A stretch of 64,000 nucleotides of DNA from Armillaria gallica (taxonomy: Eukaryota > Basidiomycota > Agaricomycetes > Agaricales > Physalacriaceae), in NCBI GenBank assembly GCA_037576215.1, contig JBANDB010000020.1, forward strand, positions 186,001 to 250,000. Direction: 5' to 3'. Position 1 is the stretch's first letter, and each line of letters begins with the position of its first letter. The notes beneath the pieces were generated by a model that was not told where the DNA came from, made no database searches, and saw nothing but the letters and a program-made list of their open reading frames with translations. A program made the translations under genes and the position numbers. Shown in pieces: positions 20,942 through 32,722 of the stretch.

Positions 20942-23900
20942 ATGACGCTGGATCTTCTTCTAATAATGGTGATTCATGCAGTAGTCAATGGAACTCTATC
21001 GGTCCAAGATGTCCTCTTTGCAGCGCATAAACAACTCCGTGTATCTACTGCCTCCTCCGGCATCCTGTCGGCCCCGTTTAACTTGTACATGGCTGGGCGA
21101 TGGCTTCCTTTAATGGGAGATGAAACCTTGGATGGATTGAATATGCATGACCTCTCCTGCATATACGTTCGGTACGCGCTGCCGGGAGGAATGGGTACGT
21201 TTTCAACTACATGTTAAAGTCTGCTCCAAAGGCTGATGAGATCGAAGATACGGGAGACCTGACGATTTCTCCGGATCTGAGCCCAGACCACTGCCAGTAC
21301 CAACACTGTAAAAATCGTTCCCCAAGCAGAGAAGCTTACAAGTTCAAGCCTGGAGAAGAAAAGTACCAGATAGAGGCGTGTCTGGCGGCGAGTGGTCCTG
21401 CTACATTGAGGAAAGTCGGGACTGAGAGACTGACTCTAACAACATGTCGGGACTGTGCTGCACTCGCAGCTCAGAAATGTTAGTTGGTGTTCCATTCCCC
21501 TTTCCCCGCTAAAATTCCTTACCTTCATTCAGAGGCCGCTAGTCAACATTCTAAATCGTCTTCTTGTAAGTTTGTCTTTGATTTTTAATGTCGGGACCAC
21601 CTAATGTTCTTTTTCCCTAGCTGCACTTATGCTACCACCACCCGCACCTGTCGTCTTGGACATATCATCGCAACTACAAATGGCGCTTCTGCAGGTTCTG
21701 CAGGGTCTTGGATCCTCCGGGGGTGTTGCTCCCATACCGGATGTATCAGTCATCGACCATAGTGTTAAGAACGCAAAAGCAAAAGGTAATATTGCCGCCT
21801 TTAGAAAATTCTTTTATAACTTCTCTCTGGTACAGGTGCAGCACCAGACACCAGGTTACCAGTTGCCATATCGTCCGGCGTCAGGAAAATGTCATTAAAA
21901 ACCGGATATTCGAAAGCACACGATAGATATGAACTCAATAAAGAAAAGTATCGCTTCTTTGCTATCGAGGGACAAGGTGTGATGGCAAAGGTTTTTGTCT
22001 GAGTCAAAATGCAAAACAGAACAAAGAAAGGAGAATTTTTTTTTGTAAGTTTGGCTGATTGATTTTCACATGCCCACTAACATTGGAGACTAGAACATCC
22101 AGCAGGGTGTTGATTTCCATCCCGCCGCTCCTCGGCGAAAAGTTGTAGACACTGTCATCGAAAGTTTGATGGCGCTTATCAACGATCATCCAAAGCTGGA
22201 AGGGCTTTCGCTTATGGGAGATGACTTTTTCCTCGTAGATTCCAGTTGGACCCCTATCCTCGACAAGGACAACATGGACAGTCCTACTGATATCTTTTTC
22301 AGAGGTATAAAAAGAGGCGCAGGCAAGAAGGGTACCCAGATAGGCAGCCTGAAATTCGTTCCGGCCCCCACCCCAGATACGTGGTATTTGGTCATGAAAC
22401 CGGGAGCAGCAGAGAAATACCAACTCTGGCAGGCTGGCGACGAGGTTACACCTTTAGTAAGTGTTCCATTTTACATGAATGGAAAAGCACCGTTCCTGAT
22501 ACCACATCGAGTCTACTCCTGTGAAAAGACATTCTTCAAGTGCAAAACGGGGGGTGAGTAGAGATCTGTCAGTGAGTTGTTTCTTGAAGATATCCTGCAG
22601 AAACTGATCTGCATGCAGCCCGAATTCCAGGTGTGTTGATGATGGCCACGACTTGACTTCGCAATTGATTCATAAAAAAGGAGGACGAAATTCTAGATTT
22701 CTCATTTACCTCAGGACCTCCATCCTCTGTATCATCATCGGTAAGCAGGAAAGATGCTTGCCTGTGAAAGAAAAACTGACTTCACATTTAGAAGAGCACC
22801 GTGGCTAGTGCTAAATCAGGATCGTCAAAGCGCCCAGTAAGCCAGTCCGCTTTTACTTCTTAACCCTATTCTTACAGATTTACTTCAACGTAGCGTTCAC
22901 CCATTCCGGAAAGTGGACAAATGCAAAAGCGGTTTCGGCCCGAGATTACACCCAGCGCGTGCCAAAAATTTTTCAACGACATGGCAGACATCATCAAAGA
23001 TGGCGGGAACTATAAGGATACCACCTTTCTCCCAGGCGAGTTTCCAGACTTAATTACCAACTCGAGATTACACCATTCATATATATATCAGGTTTGCCAA
23101 TCCACGAAGTCCAAATCTGTTTAGTACAAGGACTTGGAACAGAGATCCTCCAACAGCCACAGTTCCAGTTTACAACAGAACTGATCGGCCGCGTTCACGT
23201 CGAATGGGCAGAAAAATCAAAGCAAAGACTCGGAGCGGGATCATTCAAAACTGCTCATCTGGGCTTCCTCGATGTTCAAGTGAACGTTGAGGGGATCCAG
23301 CTTCCCCCTGCACTTCAAGGCCGGGTCTGCCTTAAGTGGCCATATCTTGGCAAGATAGGTAATCGAGAGGTCCGGAGGGAAACCGAGACCTCTGAAAGAC
23401 ATTCTGTCTTCGGCGAGGCCAACATTGCCCTCTGGGCTAATTCCATTCATACCCTTAGTATGGCATACGTGCAGGCCAAGGCCACTTCTTCAGAGGAGAC
23501 TCCAGGCTCGATCCCCGACCTGTGCTTTGTCGATACTGCCATAGTCTTGAAATCGAAGCCTGATTCGGTGAAGACCACCGACTGGAAAGGTGGCTTCACT
23601 GCCTTAGTGGAGAGACTGTTGCTGTCAGAAGAGTTTGTCAAATACGTTAGTAATGGCGTGCCTCACCCCATGGAGATTATTTTGACAAGTCTTTACGACA
23701 CCGCCCAATTTTTATGTTTCCTGCAACACGTTCAATACTTCTTGTCGGCAGGCAAATGCTTCGTCTCGGATTACCAAGGTAAGTTTTCCTCCGTTTTATG
23801 CAGAAGAACACTGATTAATTGTGTGGTGTTAGGTGCAGGTCCCTGGTTGACTGACCCTCAAGTTATGGCTATGTCGAAGTAGGTCTCATGAGATCTTTCT

Positions 23901-24051
23901 GTTCGCAAACTACTCATCCTCTTGCAGCACTGAAGGCCGTCAACTTTTTGGCAAAGGAAATGTAGAGGGGTCGGTACAAGATTTTCCGAACCAACATGAA
24001 TGCAACAGGTGGTGTCATTGGCTCTGTCTACCCGATTTGCAAGACAACTAG
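20942..24051 (+). CDS. Atypical alpha-kinase (MHCK/EF2K-like) protein, multi-exon
   Basis: Alpha-kinases phosphorylate Ser/Thr and are expanded in mushrooms. Start ATG at 20942; the first exon ends near 21194 with FNLYMAGRWLPLMGD..LSCIYVRYALPGG, which could be a ubiquitin-like fold (tentative). Next comes a Cys/His region (CQYQHC, CRDC), Pro- and Ser-rich linkers, and a kinase domain from about 23150. Kinase motifs in order: GAGSFKTAH (glycine-rich), VCLKWPY (ATP lysine), FGEANIALWANSI, IPDLCFVDT, FLCFLQHVQYF, SDYQG (catalytic Asp), LTDPQVM, FGKGNVEGS, and HECNRWCHWLCL (zinc-type C-terminus). The stop is TAG at 24049-24051. Clear introns: 21195-21247, 21588-21620, 21786-21835, 23780-23833, 23883-23927. 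Problems: a TGA in frame near 21999, and uncertain joins at 21478 and 22920-23130. The kinase core looks intact; the middle may be decayed. Confidence 0.75.
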
Positions 24052-24521
24052 GTTTCTATGGGAGCGGGTACTACACACAGAAAGGTTTGAACTTTCAAGA
24101 GAGGCACCTGTATTGCAGACATTGACCAGAGAATTCAAGCAGTGTTTGTTATGATCGAATAAAATGTTGCTACTTCCCAGTCATAATACCGTATGTGAAA
24201 AGGCAAGAAATGCCAGTTTCCAGTTGTTTTCTAGTGGACATGAAGGAATCCAGTCTTGGATTTCCTGCATATCCAAGGTGCCGATGACACATGTAGGGTG
24301 TATATTGGAATCAGTGTAGAGAAAGAGGCCAAAAGGGGTACACAACATTAATAAAATACCGCAAAGATTTGGCCATGTAAGGCTCGATACTCATCGCTAC
24401 CGATAGACTCGCTAGCCAGTCGACGTTCACAAGCTTACACCTTGTATTGCAAATTCCTTATACAGTTGTTTGGTTGTTTGGTGTGGCTTGATATGTTTTG
24501 ACGTGGGGAGGTGAGCGGACT
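24052..24521. other. 3' flank of the kinase gene
   Basis: No gene or strong repeat seen. Confidence 0.35.
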
Positions 24522-24980
24522 GGGAAATACTCAGACGTTTTAGAGGGTCACTCTTTTTGTGATGCAGGACTTAGAAAAAATTCACTGATTTCTGCCTTAC
24601 AACTCATTTTCAGCGGCTACCACACATCCTCCGCCTCTGATTTGGGTCAATAGGGGTCAATATGCATAGTGTATTTGTTCACAAATCATCGGGATCCAAT
24701 AAATCTGTAGTTATCGAACCCTTTACTTTGCCTTCCAATGGCAGTCCCAATGATGACATCATAGGAGCAAACAGTCGATTAGTCCTTTCAAGACGATACA
24801 TCTGAAATAAGGCATGTAGGATGATCATAGGTAAATATATTGTGAAGTAAATGTGTCTACGGTGGGTTGCGAGGGAAGTGAGTGGACAAACATCAGAACT
24901 CGTAGTGATGATGCAAAATTTTTCTAGGTCCAATGTCACAAAAAGCGTGACCCTCTAAAACGTCTGGGTATTGCCCAGCC
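24522..24980. mobile_element. MITE-like element, about 460 bp, long terminal inverted repeats
   Basis: CAGACGTTTTAGAGGGTCAC at the left end reappears as its complement GTGACCCTCTAAAACGTCTG at the right end; similarity extends about 55 bases inward (TTTTTGTGA.., CTTAGAAAAA). No coding capacity. The structured repeat at 24975-25030 adjoins the right end. Target duplication not resolved. Confidence 0.65.
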
Positions 24981-25030
24981 GCTTTCGCCCAAATGTGATA
25001 GCGCAGCCATGTGGGCGAAACACCGGCTGG
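24975..25030 (+). repeat. Structured repeat, copy 3 of 3
   Basis: Nested palindrome: outer CCAGCC/GGCTGG, inner TTTCGCCCA/TGGGCGAAA. The loop holds AATGTGATAGCGCAGCCA. Best-folding of the three copies. Confidence 0.65.
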
Positions 25031-25271
25031 TAAATGAGCCTACGCTACCGATAGCCACTGCCAGCGACCGGAGTTTGAACTGAGTCGGAATTATGCCGGA
25101 GTTTCCCGCTTGGAGGTGTGATGCCGCTGGTCTTGCAATTGGTAGTTGTTGCGCTGGCCGCCTCCTGCTCTCTACCGCAGCTAGAGATCTGTTTTTGAGT
25201 AAGTATATCCTTAATACTTGGACAGTCATGAGCCCCCCTCATTTCGAGGCCGTTGTTTGTTTACTTTACTC

Positions 25272-25725
25272 TACTGTACTATTTCGACCTTATCTTCACG
25301 GCTTGTGACATGTTATGCCACATCTTCAGCTGGGAAGATCTTCACAGATCACTGTAGTCTGTGACATATTATGTACATCTTCACATTGTAAATTATTCAG
25401 TTGTTGTAGTAGTGTTGTGGATCAATGCTGTGACCGAGTAACTAGGTCTCCAGTTCAACCCTCCTTGAGTGTAACTTTTTGCCATCCACGATGTCATGAA
25501 AGGCTGGATTTGCTGTACGGGCCACGGGATCCACCTTTGAGCTCCCAGAGCGGAGTTGCCGCTGCAGCATCATCAAACCAAATCACTGGTACGACAGAAA
25601 TGTCTGGGAACGTGTGTAGACGCTCTTTTTGTTATTCTTACTTGAAAAAGACGCGGGTATGCATATCTTCATTTCACAAGCTGCTGTGACCTGTGACATG
25701 AAGATAAGGTCGAAATAGTACAGTA
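25272..25725. mobile_element. MITE-like element, 454 bp including TA flanks
   Basis: CTGTACTATTTCGACCTTAT at the left matches the reverse complement at the right over about 25 bases, flanked by TA on both sides (25272-25273 and 25724-25725). Inside are two copies of a TGTGACATRTTATG..CATCTTCA word (25307, 25360) and a B-box-like CCAGTTCAACCCTCC near 25449. No transposase. Type inferred as a TA-targeting miniature element. Confidence 0.7.
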
Positions 25726-25952
25726 TCTTATCCATGAAATGAAACGGTTTCAGTCTCACGAGTCATGAGGAGAAATTTTTCTGATATCAACAGTCCATTT
25801 ACTGTAAAGTACTCTCAAGATCTAAACTGAAGGTGCCGACAGCTAGTCGACATTGAATGCTCTCACTGCGACAACAAGCACTAATAAAACACTAGTAGGG
25901 TGAGGGCCATCGCATCTGCGCGGCGGTACCGAGTCCTATGTTTATATTGTGT

Positions 25953-27317
25953 TTAGGTTCGCCTGTATATAAGTATGTTGCAGGATTTGCCGGCTCTGTC
26001 TTTCATCATGTCCACGTCATGTATAAACCCTTCCAACTGAGCTCTTCTCCCTAACGTTAGACCATCGTTGTACCACACATGGCCATCTGTGTCCACGAAC
26101 CTAGCAGTGTAATGTGCGTCCCCGTAATACACTACTCCCGCTAGGTTGTATTGTACGATGTTTGATTTTACGGTCAGCTGGATTTGTTCGTCGACCGGCA
26201 CATGGGAGAATGTTACCAAAGCGGCCAGGATTGGGGGCGCGATCTCATAGGTGTATTTCTTGTATGCCGCAGATGTGCACCGTTGGCACGCCGAGTCTTC
26301 CGCAGCGAGCGGCATGGCGCTGGTTATGTCTATGTACTGTTGCAGCGTTGTCCATTGTTTTCGGCCTGTCGTGGTCGGCTCTATCACACAACAGTGCTGC
26401 ATTGAGAGCGGTGTGCTGTGTCCGTTATCACAACACATGGTGATGCTTGCGAACACCGTAGGGGATGTCATCATCTTGAGCATCACTGCCTTTGCACTCA
26501 TTTCGCGGCCATATACAAAGATGGTCGGGAAGTCTCTATGGAGCTTCCTTCTTGTGTGATCCCTGACCTCTTCCAGCGTGTATAGACCATCTTTGAAAGT
26601 TCGGAAGGACCTCATTACCAGCTGCAGCCACTCATTGCCAATAGCTTCGACATCAGATGCCAGTCCAGCATGATTAGCGTTCCACATGTTGAACAGGACA
26701 AACATTGTAGTGTCGTACGCGCAGCTGTTGTTTGACCATTTGCAACCTATGGGAACTAGATGCATCGAAGAGTCTCATCGAGTCACAGAGTCGTTTGCAC
26801 GCTTTTGAGTGCCCTCCTGTTTGGCGTCGAAGGTATCTGATATCCTTCCCTTCCTCTTCTCCACCGGCTTCATGGGTGTGAACACTCTCTTTGACTGTTT
26901 GTCCAGACAATTCGATACCTTGGACGGCGGGTGTTCTGGCAGCGGGCACTTCAATATCGGAAAGTGTGTTATAAGTTTCTTCGTCCAAGCGAAGTCGGAG
27001 GCATCTGCGGAATCGAGGGTATCCATGTTGGACCACGCTAGTACACTGTCCAATCTTGGTGGCATGTATTCATGACCAACATGGTGGCAAAACGATTCTA
27101 TTAACGCGTATCGGGTATCGCCCGTAATGGTGATTGGCGTCAAACCGTGGTACTGTTGGGTTGTAATGTCGTCCAGAAGCTCTAACTTTCTGAACTCCTG
27201 CCACGAAAAGCCACTGCATCCACCTTGAATTTTCTTGCTATCTATTGGCGACGACCGGTTACTGCCGATTGAAGGTAATATCAGTGTACCTGCAGCTGTC
27301 GCCGTCCGAGACAGCAC
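25953..27317 (-). pseudogene. USP-like cysteine peptidase gene, broken by one TGA
   Basis: The C-terminal half (26765-25953) matches a family frequent in Agaricomycetes that resembles ubiquitin-specific peptidases. It has PIGCKWSNNSCAYDTTMFVL (probable catalytic Cys), GLYTLEEVRDH, CDNGHSTPLS, CQRCTS (Cys pair), VVYYGDAHYTARF (probable catalytic His) and GHVWYNDGLTLG. The N-terminal half (27317-26778) is polar, with QQYHGLTPITITGDTRYAL, HFPILKCPLP and a basic segment VEKRKGRISDTFDAK. Both halves are in one frame, separated only by TGA at 26775-26777 after SVTR. Deubiquitinase activity is an inference from the Cys/His spacing. Upstream exons were not found and the true start is unknown. A degraded second copy of the 3' end is at 61430-61700. 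Confidence 0.65.
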
Positions 27318-27596
27318 CGTATAATAAGATTGGTGGGAGCGGCAGTTGTTCAGTGTTCCAATGACAAATTACGCAATAAGTAACAACAGTTTCAAGCACA
27401 AACACATCAACGAAAGAGAACAAGAACAGATAAACCGGAAGGGAAAACGGCACATCACATATGACAAAGATAAGCAAAGGAAAGATAATAGGTGTAAGGG
27501 AACAGGATCGGTATTTGGCCCAGACATAGAGATAAGACAGATAAGGACCAGGAAGCGAAGACAAGATATAGGTGAACAGAAATTCTGAGTACAATC

Positions 27597-27776
27597 GCAT
27601 CATCGAGGTCAAGAGATAAGATCGGCAAATCCCGCAAGATAAGATAGGTCAAATACAGGATCGCATAATAACCGACGCATCATCGGGGTCAAGAGATAAG
27701 GGCGGCAAATCCCGCAAGATAAGATAGGTCGAATAGAAAATTCCCACGGGTCTTACAGGATCGCATAATAACCAAG
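27597..27776. repeat. Tandem repeat, two units of about 80-100 bp
   Basis: GCATCATCGRGGTCAAGAGA and CAAATCCCGCAAGATAAGAT occur in both 27597-27676 and 27677-27776. The second unit has about 20 extra bases. Confidence 0.8.
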
Positions 27777-28097
27777 TAATCCTATATACATAGGACTCGG
27801 AACCGCGGTAGCGAACCACATTTGGTTGAGAATTCAAACTCCGGTCAGTAGTGACTTGCCTGCTACCATTCACAAAGAACTCACAAATTACATTCCTACC
27901 TGGAGGGCTCAAAAAACTTAGTGCATATTTCATGTGTATGAATAAGTTTGTATTAAATATTTGAGCACGAGAAATGAAGTGCATCCCTTATGCTAAATGA
28001 ATCTGCTACTGAATGGCAGGCCTGCCACTAGAAACAAAAAAAGGAGATTCAGACTGTTTGCCAGACATAAACAGAAGAGCTGGGGGAGGGAATAACT

Positions 28098-28850
28098 TTA
28101 CTGACCCTCAGCGACCTCTCGGTAATCACACCATCCTGTTCCACCTTCCACCATACATCTTCACTGACATCGACAACGGTAATCTTGTCCCCTTTAGAGA
28201 AGGATAGCACATTAGAGCCATTGCCTGTATATGTGTATAAAGCTTTGACTTTGACTGAAAGAACAACGTCAGGTAGATTCGGGGAAAATCAGCGAAACAA
28301 CTCAACGAACTTCGTCGCCTCGACATAAGTTCAAGGGAGTAGACCTGATTCCCAAGTGGTTACGACGGTGCCGAACCACCAGTCATCATCAGGATTAGCC
28401 ATCAAAGCGATGTTCTCATCGAAACCTACAAAGACAATAAGCCTCAAATAAGTTCCATATGTGGGCCAAACTTACTCAAACCATCTGGACCATCAGCAAC
28501 GTATGCATACAGTGTTCGGACATTAACACATGAAGCTCTAGAAAAGTGCAAGTCAGTAAGAAGAAAAGATAAACAAACGGTAAATAAAACCTCGAGACTT
28601 GTCAATATCTGCCAGCGGATCATCTTTGACCTGTATAACGGGAATAAGAGTGGGAGGTGCTTCTGTCTCCTTTGCGTGTCGAAGGAAGGTGTTCAACTGG
28701 GTTTCCTGCCTCAGTCGCAAGACCAGCGTACCAATCAACGAACTGTCGGTTAGACTGACTTGACAACTCAGAATCTGGAGAAGATGCAGGTATAGCTGCA
28801 GGTGGAGGAATATCGACACATGCCGGAGACGGTGCCGCACAACAGGAAGG
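28098..28850 (-). pseudogene. Protein with two SH3 domains, decayed
   Basis: SH3 domains bind proline-rich peptides in signalling and actin proteins. On the minus strand a helical part QFVDWYAGLATEAGNPVE is followed, after a frame shift, by LRHAKETEAPPTLIPVIQVK, which leads through an intron (28505-28560 region) to the first SH3 domain. That domain reads VRTLYAYVADGPDGL, intron, SFDENIALMANPDDDWWFGT, then ESGLLP, TGA (28331-28333), TYVEATKF. The second SH3 domain follows in the same frame: KALYTYTGNGSNVLSF, KGDKITVVDVSEDVWWKV. Both carry the ALYxY, DWW and DVWW signatures. The TGA sits inside the normally continuous G-L-x-P-x-x-Y-V end of the fold. No plausible intron removes it. The first coding exon was not identified. 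Confidence 0.65.
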
Positions 28851-28912
28851 GTGGAGCAGAATCACCGATAACCTTAAAGTTACCAGCCTCCTGCTCGGAT
28901 CACATGACTTTA

Positions 28913-29470
28913 GGGTGTCCAAAGAGCAACCAATCTCTCTTTTGACCAAGGACGTCAGCTGCGACATGCATTCCAGGTATGTTATTACTGGGTGTGCATT
29001 TGCTCTATTGATGCATTGTTCTGTTTGACTTAGATCTCTCTCCGTGAAGTGGAAGAGCACAGAAACATCGATCGACGAATCCGGGCCATCCTGAACACCG
29101 ACTTTGACCTTGACTTCAATTCTGATGAGCTCCGAGAGTCAGATCCCCCTGATGACCATGAGGAATTCTCCCGATGGGTTTTGTACCCCTTTTGCGATGG
29201 ATTGATGAACCTTGACATCGTGTGGAGTCGAACACTGAGAATGGCGGAGGTCCGAAAAGGAACAGATTCATTTTATGAGACTCAAAGGAAGGCCCTCAGA
29301 TGAGAATCGAGCCGCTATAAATTCTGTGAGCCATCTGGTTATTGTATTGCTCAGGACTTTTACAGCGAGTGACAGGGAGTGCTACCAACACCCTTCAATC
29401 AGCAATTGATACTGCTGCCGACACCCTGCAATTAGCATTCATTACTTTGCATGCAGTCGATACACCGACC
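28913..29470 (+). pseudogene. Unknown gene, decayed, overlapping the SH3 remnant's 5' side
   Basis: Family not recognised. After AG at 28912 an exon reads GVQRATNLSFDQGRQLRHAF; a GT-AG intron (28978-29032) joins it in frame to ISLREVEEHRNIDRRIRAIL. This continues NTDFDLDFNSDELRESD and, beyond a second possible intron, EVRKGTDSFYETQRKALR, TGA, ESSRYKFCEPSGYCIA, QDFYSE, TGA, then a shifted frame GSATNTLQSAIDTAADTL. Codon-like structure with good splice sites but two TGAs and one shift suggests a former gene. Confidence 0.45.
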
Positions 29471-29599
29471 AGGCCTGTCTGTTTGCCGCTGGACCTCCAA
29501 GTTATGGTTAAGCCTATCCTGAACTATACATGTGTTCTATCTGAGCTTGCAATTTACAATGCAGGCTTCAAAACACTTAGCAATTTTGCCTGCACACGG

Positions 29600-30273
29600 G
29601 ACCGTTAGAAGAATATTTCAGCCTCAGCGATTTCCACACCCCTTCGCCTCGAAATCTAGATGGATCCAGAATTTCCAAGCTCACCTTGGGCTTTGGAAAT
29701 TATGTGAACATAGATCCCGATTTCTGGGAGGTATGGGAAAGATCAGTACGAGATCTTACCCTCTCTGGTAAGTGCATAGCAAAACCGGTTTGTATTGAAA
29801 CACTCATGTTGATATTGGTAGCAAACGGTGACAATGAGACCGAGATTCTGCCTCTTGAAAACTTCGAACACCTTGATGTGTTACGATTCGAGGTCAACAT
29901 GTTATTAGGAGCCTTCTCTTGGGCAGTTCAGGTTATGCAAACTTGGAGCGAACCTGAAAAGAGGCTGCTCGAGCTTATCATATACGATGACAGCGCACTC
30001 GAGAGCACCAACGAACGGCGTTGCACTCAGTGCAGATGGGAGGATGACCCCTCTGTTTGGTCCATTTGCGACAGTTGGCAAAAATGGTGGGAGTTTATCA
30101 CAGACGCGTTGCTGAATGCTTTCTCTCCGACCTTCGACAATAAAGGAACCGGTTTTCATGGGAATTTCGTGATCACTTTTGTTTCTACCGAATCGTGGAC
30201 CGGAAGCGTCACCCCTACGAGCCATTTTCGCTATGCAGAACGTCTATTGGATTCCTATCAAGCCAGGTTGTAA
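29600..30273 (+). CDS. Hypothetical protein, possibly C-terminal part of an F-box/leucine-rich protein
   Basis: A long open frame ends at 30273; with about 30 codons upstream of 29686 it begins SPRNLDGSRISKLTLGFGNY, then VNIDPDFWEVWERSVRDLTL, FEHLDVLRFEVNMLLGAF and CTQCRWEDDPSVWSICDSW. Spaced leucines and the tryptophan-rich end resemble the variable C-terminal regions of mushroom F-box-like proteins. No F-box was found directly upstream, so it may be 5'-truncated. The plus-strand neighbour at 31 kb does carry an F-box. Confidence 0.45.
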
Positions 30274-30930
30274 AGCCTTAGACTGGAGGAGCCAGAAGTA
30301 AAAGTTCACTTGTTAAATTTCGAGGCATACCGTGATTCATTTTAGGCACCATAAACATTTAAATATGTTTAATAGTGTCACATGACCTTTCACAAGGCCA
30401 AACTTCCATGTCCATTCACTTTGTAGGAGAGATTCAATGAAATAACTTATATGATTGTACATGTTCTTATAATTTCTTATGGTCACTTTAAAGCACAGTC
30501 GCAATGATACCACTAGTAATATAGGCACTCCTTGAACCTGCACAGATGAAAGAGGATGGCATTACAATTGAGTCGAACGTCTGTGAGTCGAAATCTTTTG
30601 TCACTCTTTACGTGAATGCCAGATGGTGAAAGGTTCCTAGAAGGGGAGTAACCTGGACAAAGTAGCCAGTACATATTTCTGAGTTTATGGGTACACCCAA
30701 GGCACCTACTTATCCTGAATACCTGGCTTTGCCACTGAAAAATCCTCTGTAAGTCTTCAACTACCCAGCTACGTGCAGTATCACACCGAACAACATCGAA
30801 TTGAGATCTGATGGTTGTTCCCGAAACACTCAGTGTTGTTACCATGCTTCACCAGTGACCAAGCACGTATGCTGACATCACTGACATGATTCTGTCCGTC
30901 AATCCGCACACTGTGTCATGTAATCAGGGG
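30274..30930. other. Stretch without a recognised gene
   Basis: AT-rich 3' flank; no motifs on either strand. Confidence 0.35.
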
Positions 30931-32214
30931 GCATGAAGTCAAAATTCAAATTAGTGGGCGTCAAAGAATACAGGGTCTACAGATACTCCGAGCCTCCCCA
31001 ATCACACGTATGCCCGCAGAGTTGTGGGCAGAAATTTTCTTGCATACCAGGGATTGTGAAGATAAGGAAGGTATCCTAGATGACCATGCTTTCAAAGCGT
31101 ATAATCTGGGTGAGCTAGGATACGTCATTGCCACTGTGTGTAGGACTTTGCAAGCAATCGTGCCCATCAAGAAGGACAACCTTGGACTCGACTTGTGCAT
31201 CGAGATTGGACCCTTGACCAGAACCCAAGCTCACTTGGAAGGCCCTGTCGCTATGTTTTCAGCCTGGTCCCGTGAACATCCTCTGGATATTCGGTTCGAG
31301 GTCGACGCGAATGGGGCTGATGTATCCACCCGCTGGTGAATGGTGACTTTGTGTCTGATGACTCGCCATCTTCCATTGTTGATTCGCCAGTGGGTATGCC
31401 CACAACCCGTATCTTGAAATATCGTCCTGCTTCAGACAGATATGGAGCTCGCTGGTGAATCAGCAGACAATATACAGGTGTTCGAGTCAGCCACAAGCCT
31501 GACCAATTTCACTACTTCGAGTTCTAGAGCTTCAACGTCTGGCATCGTCCCCTTCTAAGAGCTGAGGGTGTTCGAAGATAGACGCGGAGATCATGGACAG
31601 TATTGTTGCTGGGCTCCCCTTCGCCAACGATCTGACGCGATTGGAAATGTTGCATTTTCATGTTGTGGGAGGGGACCAGAATATCCGAAGCCATGCTTTG
31701 TTGCTGAGTGTAACATTTCAGGCTTGGAAGCAAAATTGCCATAGATTTGGTGAAATTGCCTGTCCTAGAGGGATTGTTTCTCGAACCGGACTGTGTCAGT
31801 TGGACCGACCTCGAATACGATGATTTCCACCCAGACACCCTCCTCTCGGTTTGCAATTTACACGAACGTTCCCAATGCCAAAATACACTGCGTGGGATGG
31901 AGTTGCAAAATGTGCCTATGTCGTACCAGATCGTCGAGATTTTACGCCTCTCCCCTGTTCTCGATACAATACTCTTTGAATTCCGTCACTGGGAGACATT
32001 AGCGGAAATTACATTTGGAAATTTGGTGTCAGAACTGGGACACACGAACAGCGATGGGTCCTTCGCATTCGCACCTATCCTGACCTTGCTCATACTTCAT
32101 ATGGAGTACAGCTTGATATTGACCGTATTCTCCTTTTTCAGCAAGGATTTGGTTAGAACCACGGAGGCTACCTGCAGATCCACCCGGAGAACAACAATTC
32201 AGCTTCACAATTAA
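30931..32214 (+). pseudogene. F-box protein with decayed leucine-rich region
   Basis: In-frame from about 30931: GLQILRASPITRMPAELWAE then IFLHTRDC..GELGYVIATVCRTLQAIVPIK, a typical F-box-like domain (P-I-T-R-M-P-x-E-x-W-x-E-I-F, Skp1-binding in the family). The frame stops at TGA near 31337 after DANGADVSTRW. Later segments fit a leucine-rich repeat part in other frames: NDLTRLEMLHFHVVGG (31630), VKLPVLEGLFLEPDCVSW (31747) and LQNVPMSYQIVEILRLSP (31910). Several frame changes remain after plausible introns, so this looks like a pseudogene; some breaks may be unrecognised introns. Confidence 0.6.
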
Positions 32215-32699
32215 CGTCGACAATCCCATGGCCAGTTTACCTCATTTCAGCCGCGCATTACGTGCCCGACTAGTTACGCTGTGGAATGTTGGGAAGCTCT
32301 TGTACCCTTATGGTTGGTAGTGGATAATGTCCTACTGAGTGGTATGTCAGATTGTGCATATCGTGTTTCGTATTTTTTAACAATTGAAATTATATATATC
32401 CAACATCGATGATATATTGTGCAGGCAACCTGCTCGGACGGGTACCTGCCGTGCAGTACGGCAGTGAGGAATGGAACCGATTGCTCTCGTTTACGAGGCT
32501 ACTGGCAGTACGTGTACTGCTTACCTAATCCAGTAGCGGCAGAAGCCATGTCCCCGATTCTTTTCTTTTTCAAATATCAACAATTGTTAGCTTTCTTGCG
32601 CCCTTTTTTGCTGCGGTATGTAGTTACTAAGTGGGTCATTGCTACACATGCTGTCTTTGAAGGGTAAAATCAGCATACCTCATTCGAAAAAGCTCGCTC

Positions 32700-32722
32700 G
32701 GTGGCGGCCTTCGGCCGCCACC
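32700..32722. repeat. Perfect GC hairpin, 10-bp stem, 3-base loop
   Basis: GGTGGCGGCC, TTC, GGCCGCCACC. AAAAAGC on the left and GGCTTTTT on the right extend the symmetry loosely. Confidence 0.85.
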
